14,797 nt of DNA from Acidimicrobiales bacterium (lineage in GTDB: Bacteria > Actinomycetota > Acidimicrobiia > Acidimicrobiales > Palsa-688): assembly GCA_019241495.1 (NCBI GenBank), contig JAFAWZ010000171.1, forward strand, positions 1 to 14,797. The letters run 5' to 3'. The position numbers and the translations under genes were made by a program. Below the pieces are notes generated by a model. That model was not told where the DNA came from, ran no database searches, and worked only from the letters and a program-made list of their open reading frames with translations. Shown here piece by piece: positions 7,826-14,650 of this stretch (position 1 is the stretch's first letter; each line of letters begins with the position of its first letter).

Positions 7826-8905
7826 CTACTGCTGCACCGGGCCGAGCACCTCCTTCTCGAGCAGGGCCTGGGCCCGCAGTTTCTGGTCCGCGTCGCCCCC
7901 GCTCGACAGCCCGATCACCAAGAACCGGTCTATCCCGAGCTCGGCCAGAGCCCGCAACCGAGCCACGCAATGGCTGGGAGGCCCGGCGATGCCGAACTGG
8001 TCGATGAACTCGCCCGTCAGAACCTGCAGATGGCCGGCCCCGCCATGGGTGTGGCGAGTCATCTCGTAGCTCCGGGCGATCGCTTGGTACACCTCTCGAT
8101 CCGCCTCGGCGACCGGGGCCCGCACCACCCCGTGCATGGCGCTGAAACGAGCCGTAGATGCCAGGCCCCCGGCGACCAGATCCCTGGCTGTGTCCAGGTC
8201 TGGATGGGCCACCACGTTCACCACCGCACCGATGGGAACGGGCGCCAAACCGAGCCGGTCGCGTTCGGCGCGCACCGAGGAGATGGCCCACTGCACCCGT
8301 TCGGGCTGAGCCCCTACCGCTACCCACACCCGGTCGCTGACGCGGGCCGCCGCGGCGAGCACAGCCGGACCGCTGCCCACGACCTCGACTGGAACCGGGC
8401 TCGGTTGGGCCCCGGCCCAGCGCAGCGAGCTGCCGGATGGTGCGTCGGCCAGGTTGAGGCCGTCGATCTGGCGGGAGCACCCAGACGGGCTGAACTGGCC
8501 GAGCTCTTCGAAAGCGACGGCCTGGCCGTGCAGATAGGCCCTCAGCGCGCCCGTATAGGCCTCCAGGTACTTCACGGGCGCTGGGGCCATCCCAATGTGG
8601 GCGAGCGCGGAGTCGCCCCGCCCTATGGCCAACGACGCCCGCCCGTCCGAGGCCACCTGCACGCTGGCGATGGCGGAGGCCGTGACCGCGGGATGGCGGG
8701 TCAGCGGGTTGGTGACCCCGGTGCCAAGGCGGAGGCGCTCGGTGACGCGCGCCGCGAGGGTGAGGGCGACATAGGAGTCACCCGAGATGTTCTGGGAGTC
8801 GACCACCATCATTCCCGTCCACCCGGCTGCCTCGAAGGCCTCCGCTCGGGCCTCTATCGACTTGGGAGCGGCGATCGACGCCGTCCACATCTCCGCTCGT
8901 GCCAT
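7826..8905 (-). CDS. LLM-class (F420/flavin) oxidoreductase, MER-like, 359 aa
   Basis: A luciferase-like TIM-barrel oxidoreductase (PF00296). GTGVTNPLTRHP (61-72) and AIGRGDSA (93-100) are typical of the branch related to methylenetetrahydromethanopterin reductase, most of whose actinobacterial members use coenzyme F420. It is the only minus-strand gene between the two plus-strand runs. Its 3' end is 22 bases from the DUF35 stop, and its start is divergent from the Ltp2-like gene. The ATG at 8905 follows TAGCGT by six bases, suggesting leaderless transcription; GAGG also lies in that spacer. A long plus-strand frame over the same DNA (7751-9025) is its shadow. Substrate unknown; hydride transfer to or from an enoyl, alcohol or ketone is expected. 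Confidence 0.92.
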   Translation of the reverse strand: MARAEMWTASIAAPKSIEARAEAFEAAGWTGMMVVDSQNISGDSYVALTLAARVTERLRLGTGVTNPLTRHPAVTASAIASVQVASDGRASLAIGRGDSALAHIGMAPAPVKYLEAYTGALRAYLHGQAVAFEELGQFSPSGCSRQIDGLNLADAPSGSSLRWAGAQPSPVPVEVVGSGPAVLAAAARVSDRVWVAVGAQPERVQWAISSVRAERDRLGLAPVPIGAVVNVVAHPDLDTARDLVAGGLASTARFSAMHGVVRAPVAEADREVYQAIARSYEMTRHTHGGAGHLQVLTGEFIDQFGIAGPPSHCVARLRALAELGIDRFLVIGLSSGGDADQKLRAQALLEKEVLGPVQQ

Positions 8906-8911
8906 CGCCTC

Positions 8912-8917
8912 ACGCTA
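8912..8917 (-). promoter_or_regulatory. Candidate leaderless -10 element for the LLM gene
   Basis: The minus strand reads TAGCGT, then GAGGCG, then the ATG at 8905. A TAnnnT hexamer six bases before the start codon is the same geometry as at 7402-7407. Confidence 0.45.
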
Positions 8918-8924
8918 GCGGGCG

Positions 8925-8970
8925 GGCACCGGCCCACACGGGGCCCGGTGTGCCGAGACAGCCTCACACC
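8925..8970. promoter_or_regulatory. Two mutually exclusive stems in a divergent gap
   Basis: Within the 109-base gap between the LLM and Ltp2-like starts, CACCGG-CCC (8927-8935) pairs with GGG-c-CCGGTG (8941-8950, one bulged C). The same GGTGTG (8947-8952) can instead pair with CACACC (8965-8970) over a 12-base loop. TAACTT (8974-8979) just downstream is a possible -10 for the Ltp2-like gene. The stems could form an operator; a terminator is unlikely as there is no T run. Confidence 0.35.
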
Positions 8971-9014
8971 CGGTAACTTCCCTGCACGGCCGAGTGAACA
9001 AGACAAAGGACACA

Positions 9015-10178
9015 ATGAGCGCTGACATCGCGATCGCCGGACTTGGGATGACCGAGGTGGGCAAGGTCTTCGGCCCGACGGCACCCCAATTCGCCGCTCA
9101 GGCCGTCCGGCGCGCCGTGGCCGACGCCGGATTGATCCTGCCCGACGTCGACGGCCTGCTCGTCAGCGCTGGGGCCACCCGCGACGTGACGATCGGTTTG
9201 GCCAAGGATCTCGGTCTGAAGGACCTCCAGCTCCTCGCTCAGGTCACCGCCTTCGGGTCTACGGCAGGCGCGCTCGTCCAGTACGCGGCCATGGCCATCC
9301 GGGCCGGTATGGCCGAAACGGTGGTGTGCGTACATGCCGACGCCCCTTTGCGGGATGGGACCTCGGCCGGCGCGTCCTACGGGGCGCGGCGCGACCTGGG
9401 AGCCACCGGATACCGCACCGCCGTGGCCGCCGCCGGAATGACTGGCGCAAACCAGATGTATGCCATGGCCGCCCGGCGTCACATGTTGACGTTCGGCACG
9501 ACGAGTGAGCAATTCGGCGCGGTCGCTGTGGCGGAACGGGCCTGGGCGTCACGGAGCCCTCTCGCCCAGCTCCGTGACCCCATCACGATCGAGGACCACC
9601 AGCGATCCCGTTGGATCGCCGAGCCGTTTCACTTGTTCGATTGCTGCCTCGTGTCGAACGGCGGCGTCGCGGTGGTGGTCACCAGCGCGGCCCGGGCGCG
9701 CGACCTGGCGCGGCCTCCCGTTTACGTGCTCGGGTGGGCGCAGGGCCATCCCGGGGTTCAGCTGGAGCGGGGCAGCCAGTTCGGCCTCGTCTCGGCGGCA
9801 TCCCTGTCGGGCCCGGCCGCCATGAAGATGGCGGGGATCACCACGAACGACGTCGACGTGTGCGAGCTGTACGACTGCTACACCTACACAGTCTTAATCA
9901 CCCTGGAGGACTACGGCTTCTGTGCCAAGGGCGAGGGCGGGGAGTTCGTGGCTTCGGGCGTGCTCGGTCCTGGCGGCGCCCTACCCACGAACACGGGCGG
10001 CGGGCAGCTTTCGGGCTACTACCTCTGGGGCGCCACACCTCTGTCGGAAGGGGTCATCCAGACACGCGGTGACGGAGGTGACCGCCAGGTCGACCGCCAC
10101 GACGTCGTGCTCGTGAGCGGCAACGGGGGCATCCTCGACTATCACTCCACCTTGGTGCTCGGCACCAACCCGGGGTGA
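9015..10178 (+). CDS. Ltp2-like thiolase-fold protein, probable acyl-CoA aldolase
   Basis: A 387-residue thiolase-superfamily protein of the lipid-transfer (Ltp/SCP-x-like) branch. The block ITIEDHQRSRWIAEP and LFDCC...VVVTSAARARDL closely resemble mycobacterial Ltp2 as I recall it. The thiolase nucleophile is absent: alignment by eye puts G81 (AFGSTAG) at the cysteine position. The GHP histidine motif is replaced by NTGGGQLSGYY (326-336), and the terminal cysteine motif is SGNGG. Y286 (ELYDCY) and Y336 sit 8 positions before Tyr294 and Tyr344, the tyrosines I recall as important in Ltp2, a constant offset that supports equivalence. Expected reaction: retro-aldol cleavage of a beta-hydroxyacyl-CoA with the DUF35 protein at 7414. 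Start 9015 follows AAAGGA (9005-9010); an in-frame GTG at 8994 lacks one. Codon 294 is TTA (9894-9896). Confidence 0.92.
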   Translation: MSADIAIAGLGMTEVGKVFGPTAPQFAAQAVRRAVADAGLILPDVDGLLVSAGATRDVTIGLAKDLGLKDLQLLAQVTAFGSTAGALVQYAAMAIRAGMAETVVCVHADAPLRDGTSAGASYGARRDLGATGYRTAVAAAGMTGANQMYAMAARRHMLTFGTTSEQFGAVAVAERAWASRSPLAQLRDPITIEDHQRSRWIAEPFHLFDCCLVSNGGVAVVVTSAARARDLARPPVYVLGWAQGHPGVQLERGSQFGLVSAASLSGPAAMKMAGITTNDVDVCELYDCYTYTVLITLEDYGFCAKGEGGEFVASGVLGPGGALPTNTGGGQLSGYYLWGATPLSEGVIQTRGDGGDRQVDRHDVVLVSGNGGILDYHSTLVLGTNPG

Positions 10179-10196
10179 GAGCACCGCCTGCGGCCC

Positions 10197-10226
10197 TTGT
10201 CGCGATCGTCAGCCGTCCGGTAGCCT
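10197..10226 (+). promoter_or_regulatory. Candidate promoter before the aldo/keto reductase
   Basis: TTGTCG (10197-10202), an 18-base spacer and TAGCCT (10221-10226) lie in the 100-base gap after the Ltp2-like gene. It could start a separate transcript for the AKR-LLM-hydrolase group. Pattern match only. Confidence 0.35.
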
Positions 10227-10278
10227 CCCGTGAAAACGAGTTGAGGGTGAGGCGCGTCATGGTGAGAAGCGGGGACTC

Positions 10279-11256
10279 GTGGAATATGTGAAGCTCGGCC
10301 GAACCGGCCTGGATGTGTCCAGGATCTGCCTCGGTTGCATGAGCTATGGCGATGCGTCGAGAGGCGGGCATCCGTGGGCCCTCGCCGAAGACGAGGCCCG
10401 ACCCTTCTTCGAGAAGGCGCTCGAGATAGGGATCAACTTCTTCGATACGGCCAACGTCTACTCGGCCGGCTCGAGCGAAGAGTTCCTCGGGCGGGCCCTG
10501 ACCAAACTCGCCGAGCGCGACGAAGTAGTCATCGCCACCAAGGTCTTCGGGCCTATGCACGAGGGGCAGAACGCGTCGGGCCTTTCCCGCAAGACGATCC
10601 TGACCGAAGTGGACCACAGCCTGCGCCGGCTCGGAACCGACTACATCGATCTATACCAGATCCATCGCCTCGACCACCGGACACCGGTCGAGGAGACCCT
10701 CGAAGCCCTGAACGACGTGGTCCGCTCGGGCAAAGTCCGGTACATCGGCGCTTCCTCCATGCGCGCCTGGCAGTTCGCCAAGGCCTTGTTCACCGCCGAC
10801 GCCCATGGATGGGCGCGCTTTGTCAGCATGCAGAACCACTACAACCTCCTCAACCGCGAGGAGGAGAGGGAGATGCTGGCGCTGTGCGCCGACCAGGGAG
10901 TTGGGGTCATCCCATGGAGCCCGTTGGCGCGGGGCCGGCTGACGCGGGATTGGGACGAGAAGACCACCCGCTCCGAAAACGACCGCTTCGGCGATCGCCT
11001 TTACGACTCCGAGTCATCGGACCGCACCGTCGCCGAACGGGTTGCAGAAGTGGCCTCGAAGCGCGGCGTGGCCCGGGCTCAGGTAGCTCTGGCCTGGCTG
11101 CTTTCCAAGCCGGTCGTGACCGCGCCGATCATCGGAGCCACGAAACTTCATCACCTCGACGACGCGGCGGCCGCGGTAGAGCTCGAGTTGACTGCCGAAG
11201 AGATCGCCCGGCTCGAAGAGCCGTACGTCACCCATCCTGTGGCTGCTTTCATCTAG
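10279..11256 (+). CDS. Aldo/keto reductase, 325 aa
   Basis: A cytoplasmic NADPH-dependent (alpha/beta)8-barrel reductase of carbonyl groups. The catalytic tetrad is complete: D56 and Y61 (FFDTANVY), K88 (IATK) and H129 (YQIH). The N-terminus MEYVKLGRTGLDVSRICLG is standard for the bacterial AKR branch related to YajO/YakC-type enzymes and potassium-channel beta subunits; C-terminal GATKLHHLDDA is the cofactor-binding segment. The GTG start at 10279 follows GGGGA (10271-10275). Its stop is four bases before the next start, so it is translationally coupled to the LLM oxidoreductase. Physiological substrate unknown; an aldehyde or ketone released by the upstream aldolase would be a logical candidate. 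Confidence 0.95.
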   Translation: MEYVKLGRTGLDVSRICLGCMSYGDASRGGHPWALAEDEARPFFEKALEIGINFFDTANVYSAGSSEEFLGRALTKLAERDEVVIATKVFGPMHEGQNASGLSRKTILTEVDHSLRRLGTDYIDLYQIHRLDHRTPVEETLEALNDVVRSGKVRYIGASSMRAWQFAKALFTADAHGWARFVSMQNHYNLLNREEEREMLALCADQGVGVIPWSPLARGRLTRDWDEKTTRSENDRFGDRLYDSESSDRTVAERVAEVASKRGVARAQVALAWLLSKPVVTAPIIGATKLHHLDDAAAAVELELTAEEIARLEEPYVTHPVAAFI

Positions 11257-11260
11257 GTCC

Positions 11261-12157
11261 ATGGTTCGCCTCGGCGTCGCCTATCCCCAATCGGCCCTGG
11301 GTGGCTCACCGGAGGCCTTGCGATCGTTCGCGTGCGCGGTCGAAGACGCCGGCTTCACCCACCTGGCCCTCTACGACCACATTCTCGGCGCGGACCGCCA
11401 GGCCTGGCCGGACCTAACCGGTCCGTGGCGGGCCGAGCACGAGTTCCACGACGCGTTCGTTGCCTTGGCCTTCGTAGCCGCCTCTACCTCAGCGATCGAG
11501 CTGACGGTGCAGGTGCTCGTCATGCCGCAACGGCAGATAGCCGCCACCGCCCGGCAGGCCGCGTCGGTTGCACAGCTGAGCAACGGGCGGATGCGCCTCG
11601 GGATCGGCGCCGGGTGGAACCCGGTCGAGTATCAAGCCCTGGGCGTCGACTTCCACGACCGGGGTGAGGTACTCGACGAGCAGCTGCCGATCTTCCAGCG
11701 TCTGCTTACCGGCGAGATCGTCTCTTCCAAAGGGCGCTGGCACACGCTCGACCATGTCGCCCTCAATCCGGTTCCCGCCCAACCGATCCCCCTCTGGTTC
11801 GGCGGCACCGTGAGCAAGACGTTCCAACGAGTAGCGGACTTCGGGCAGGGATGGATCACTTTGTACGACCGGCCGGGGGAGACCGTCGCCCGCCGGCTCA
11901 AGCGCCTGCACGGCCGGGCGGCAGCGGCCGGACGCGACCCGGAAGGACTCGGGCTCGACGTGTGGCTATCCATGGGTGGGACGGGGCCGTCGCAGTGGCG
12001 CCAAGAGGTCGAAGGGTGGCTGGCCCATGGAGTGACCCACCTCACCTTGAACACGGGGTTCGAGGCCTTGCATCACCACCCGATCGAAGGCACCTCCATC
12101 GAAGCTCACCTCGATGCGGTGCGCACGTTCCGCGACACCGTCGGCGATCTGCTGTGA
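11261..12157 (+). CDS. LLM-class F420-dependent oxidoreductase, 298 aa
   Basis: A second luciferase-like oxidoreductase, of a different branch from 7826-8905. YDH (38-40), LGIGAGWNPVEYQALG (113-128) and FHDRG (131-135) are the marks of the compact F420-type group found widely in mycobacteria and relatives. WFGGT near 190 is the usual C-terminal barrel motif. The ATG at 11261 lies four bases after the AKR stop, and its own stop is ten bases before the hydrolase ATG, so AKR, LLM and hydrolase form a tight operon. It probably moves a hydride between F420 and an organic substrate in the same pathway; flavin use cannot be excluded. Confidence 0.94.
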   Translation: MVRLGVAYPQSALGGSPEALRSFACAVEDAGFTHLALYDHILGADRQAWPDLTGPWRAEHEFHDAFVALAFVAASTSAIELTVQVLVMPQRQIAATARQAASVAQLSNGRMRLGIGAGWNPVEYQALGVDFHDRGEVLDEQLPIFQRLLTGEIVSSKGRWHTLDHVALNPVPAQPIPLWFGGTVSKTFQRVADFGQGWITLYDRPGETVARRLKRLHGRAAAAGRDPEGLGLDVWLSMGGTGPSQWRQEVEGWLAHGVTHLTLNTGFEALHHHPIEGTSIEAHLDAVRTFRDTVGDLL

Positions 12158-12167
12158 TCGAGGTCTC

Positions 12168-12950
12168 ATGCGGCTCCTAGGCTTGCGCTGCGGCGGGTTG
12201 GCGACCGACATGGGTCTGCTTCTCGAAGGCCGCCCGTCGGGCGTGCAGGACGTCATACCGGTCATGTGCTTCGCCGTCGACACAGGCAACGGGGTCTTGG
12301 TCTTCGACACCGGCCTGCACGAGTCCTGCTGCGGCAACGGGGCCGCAGACCATTACGGGGTGCTGATCCAGACCTTCGATCCCGTCTGCGGGCGCCAGGC
12401 GCTTATAGACGAGCGGCTCCGCCAGGCTGGCATCGGATTGGACGAGGTGCGCTGGGTCACCAACTCGCACCTGCACTTCGATCACACCGGCCGCAACGGC
12501 GTCTTCGCCGGAGCCACGCACCTGGTGCGGTCGTGTGAGCTCGCTTTCGCGCGGAGCCGGCTGACGAAGCCGTTCGGCTTCATCAAAGACGAGATCGATA
12601 CGGCCGAGTCATTCTTGGCCGGCGACGGGTGGGACTACGACGAGAGGCACGAGGTCGCTTCGGGGGTAGTGTTGATCGACACGGCTGGCCACACTCCCGG
12701 CCATCAGGCCCTCGAAGTCACCTTCCGCGACGGTCAGAGGTTCATCTGCATCGGCGATGCCGCTTACACCCTCGAGGCAGTGGACCAGAAGAGGCTGACG
12801 GGCCGGCCCGCCGATCGCGACCGAGCGGTCGCCACTCTGGAAGCCCTACGTGAGGCGAGCCGAGCCGGTGCCAAACTGTTGACGGCCCACGACATCGACC
12901 AGTGGCGGACGACCGAAGACGTCACGCTCCTCCACGCGAGCACGCCTTGA
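12168..12950 (+). CDS. Metallo-beta-lactamase-fold lactonase, AHL-lactonase-like, 260 aa
   Basis: A dinuclear zinc hydrolase of the N-acyl homoserine lactonase (AiiA-like) group. All expected ligands are present: H101xH103xD105H106 (SHLHFDHTGRNG), H175 (HTPGH), D197 (GDAAY) and H241 (TAHD). Y200 matches the active-site Tyr194 of AiiA by its distance of three from the bridging aspartate. Length is close to AiiA (250). The ATG at 12168 follows GAGG (12160-12163); the frame is open to 12114 but overlaps the previous gene. It is the last gene of the AKR-LLM operon, and its stop is one base from the stop of the minus-strand SDR. It may open a lactone made in the pathway, or quench acyl-homoserine lactone signals; context favours the former. 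Confidence 0.92.
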   Translation: MRLLGLRCGGLATDMGLLLEGRPSGVQDVIPVMCFAVDTGNGVLVFDTGLHESCCGNGAADHYGVLIQTFDPVCGRQALIDERLRQAGIGLDEVRWVTNSHLHFDHTGRNGVFAGATHLVRSCELAFARSRLTKPFGFIKDEIDTAESFLAGDGWDYDERHEVASGVVLIDTAGHTPGHQALEVTFRDGQRFICIGDAAYTLEAVDQKRLTGRPADRDRAVATLEALREASRAGAKLLTAHDIDQWRTTEDVTLLHASTP

Positions 12951-12951
12951 G

Positions 12952-13697
12952 CTACTGGATGCTGCGCCCGCCGTCGATGTCGAGGCAGACGCCGGTGAGG
13001 AATGACGCATCCTCGGAGGCCAGGAAAGCGTAAGCATTCGCGACATCCTCGGATGTCGCACGGCGCTTCATAGGAATACCAGCTACGACCGCCTCTGCCA
13101 GCTTCTCGGGCATGTCCCGACCGAAGACGTTGCGGTCGAAGTTGGTCGGCGCCGAAACCGGGCACACCGCGTTCACCCGTATCTTGGGCGCCAGCTCGCT
13201 GGCCAGGCCCCTCGTCAACGTGATCACCGCTCCCTTGGCCGCGTTGTACGCGGTGAGCCCCGGACGGGGCCGGCGCCCTCCTATCGAAGCCGTGGATATG
13301 ATCGAGCTTCCTTCCGGCATGTGCGGAACGCAGTACTTGGCGGCCAGGAAGATGCTGCGAACATTGACCGAGAACATGTGATCGAAATCCTCGGTCGGCA
13401 ACTCGACCATGGGCATGGCCCGATGGGCCATGCCGGCGTTCGCGCACAGCACATCTATCGGGCCGTAGGCCTCGACCGCCGCGGCGGCGATGGCTTGTTC
13501 CCCGACTCCGTGGTTACGTCAGCCGCCAAACTGACCGCATCGTGAAGTCCAGCTGCGACCCTCTCGGCTCCTGCCTCGTCCAGGTCAGCAACGACGACCT
13601 TGGCGCCCTCGTGGGCGAACTTGTTGGCGATGGCCTCGCCGAACCCTGAAGCTGCGCCTGTGACGATGACGACCTTGCCCTCGAATCGCGTGCTCAT
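12952..13697 (-). pseudogene. SDR-family oxidoreductase with a one-base frameshift
   Basis: A classical NAD(P)-dependent short-chain dehydrogenase split in two frames. The N-terminal half (from ATG 13697) has TGAASGFG (13-20) and D38 after the second strand, which favours NAD(H). It runs out of frame at the G tract 13503-13500 (minus strand) and would stop at 13455. The C-terminal half in the other frame has CANAG, S138, Y151 and K155 in repaired numbering, an exact catalytic triad, and ends at 12952. Adding one G to the GGGG tract restores S65-G-E-Q-A and a 248-residue protein of normal length. Both halves otherwise look functional, so a homopolymer sequencing or assembly error is as likely as a recent mutation. 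TAGAGT (13712-13707) nine bases before the ATG may be its -10. Confidence 0.85.
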
Positions 13698-13722
13698 ATG
13701 CTCTGGACTCTAGCCATCGCAC

Positions 13723-13736
13723 TTGTTAGCCGACAA
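13723..13736. promoter_or_regulatory. Near-palindrome in divergent SDR promoter region
   Basis: TTGTTAGCCGACAA reads TTGTnnGCnnACAA on both strands. It sits in the 68-base gap between two divergent SDR genes, where a shared operator would be expected. The stretch around it is A/T-richer than its surroundings. No regulator gene is nearby. Confidence 0.35.
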
Positions 13737-13765
13737 ATAAGTCCTATGAAGGAGCGTACAACCTG

Positions 13766-14650
13766 ATGCATGAACTGCGAGATCGGGTGGCAGTCGTTAC
13801 GGGCGCGGGCCGAGGGATCGGCGCATCGATCGCCGCCGCACTGGCCGACGAGGGCGTTCACGTCGTCGTCGCCGACATCGACCGCCAGGCGGCGGAAGCG
13901 ACCGCCGCCACTATCAGCCAAAAAGCCGGACCGGACGGAGTGCGCTGCGTCGGGGCGGGCTGCGACGTGGGCGACCTCGGCGCGGTCGACGCGCTCGCCG
14001 ACCTGTCTTGGGGCGAGTTCGGCCATGTCGACATCGTCGTCAACAACGCCGGGATCTTTCCCCCGGCCGGGCCGGCCGTGGACATCCAGGAGCACGACGC
14101 CCGCTGGGTGATCGAGATCAACCTGTTCGGGGTCTGGCACGGCTGCTCTGTGTTCGGGAAGAGGTTCGTCGAACAGGGGACGCCTGCCCACATCGTCAAC
14201 ACCGGCTCGGAGCACAGCCTCGGCGTTCCGCATACCGGAGCGGCGTTGTACACCGCCAGCAAGCACGCCATCCTCGGGTTCTCGGACGTCCTCCGACGCG
14301 AGCTGCCGGATTTCGTCGGTGTCAGCGTTCTTTGCCCTGGCATGGTGGCGACGGATCTGCCGAACTCCGGTCTCCGGCGCCCGCAGAGGTTCGGCGGGCC
14401 GTTCGAACGGGGCCGGCCCGCCCCCCAACCCGGCTTGGCGCCCGATGAGATCGGTCGGCGTACCGTCGAGGGGATCAAACGGGGCGACTTTTACATCCTC
14501 ACCCACCCGCCCGTCGTCGAGTTGGCCGAGGAGCGCTGGACCGAGGTCGCCACCGCTTTCGCCGAGCAGGCGCCGCGCTTCGACGGCGACGAGGCCCTGG
14601 ACACACGAGCCTTCATCCGGAGCTACCAGGCTGGGCCGCCCCGTCCTTAG
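13766..14650 (+). CDS. SDR-family NAD(P)-dependent oxidoreductase, 294 aa
   Basis: An intact short-chain dehydrogenase/reductase acting on an alcohol/ketone pair. TGAGRGIG (12-19) binds the cofactor, D37 after strand two favours NAD(H), NNAG is at 93-96, and the catalytic residues are S148, Y162 and K166 (YTASK). The C-terminal part after PGMVATDL is longer than in minimal SDRs: a basic, proline-rich stretch near 210-230, then GIKRGDFYILTHP, typical of the roughly 290-residue SDR group. The ATG at 13766 is preceded by AAGGAG (13749-13754) at a long 11-base spacing. It is divergent from the broken SDR, so the two are not tandem copies. Its stop overlaps the stop of the minus-strand isochorismatase-like gene. 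Confidence 0.94.
   Translation: MHELRDRVAVVTGAGRGIGASIAAALADEGVHVVVADIDRQAAEATAATISQKAGPDGVRCVGAGCDVGDLGAVDALADLSWGEFGHVDIVVNNAGIFPPAGPAVDIQEHDARWVIEINLFGVWHGCSVFGKRFVEQGTPAHIVNTGSEHSLGVPHTGAALYTASKHAILGFSDVLRRELPDFVGVSVLCPGMVATDLPNSGLRRPQRFGGPFERGRPAPQPGLAPDEIGRRTVEGIKRGDFYILTHPPVVELAEERWTEVATAFAEQAPRFDGDEALDTRAFIRSYQAGPPRP

Noticed and set aside
7751..9025. Long plus-strand open frame of 424 codons
   Set aside because: It lies over the minus-strand LLM gene, which has clear family motifs. Its translation is rich in G, R, P and H with no domain, the usual antisense shadow in GC-rich DNA.
12764..13447. Minus-strand open frame of 227 codons across the SDR and lactonase ends
   Set aside because: It is out of frame with the SDR catalytic motifs and crosses into the antisense of the lactonase gene; no recognisable domain.
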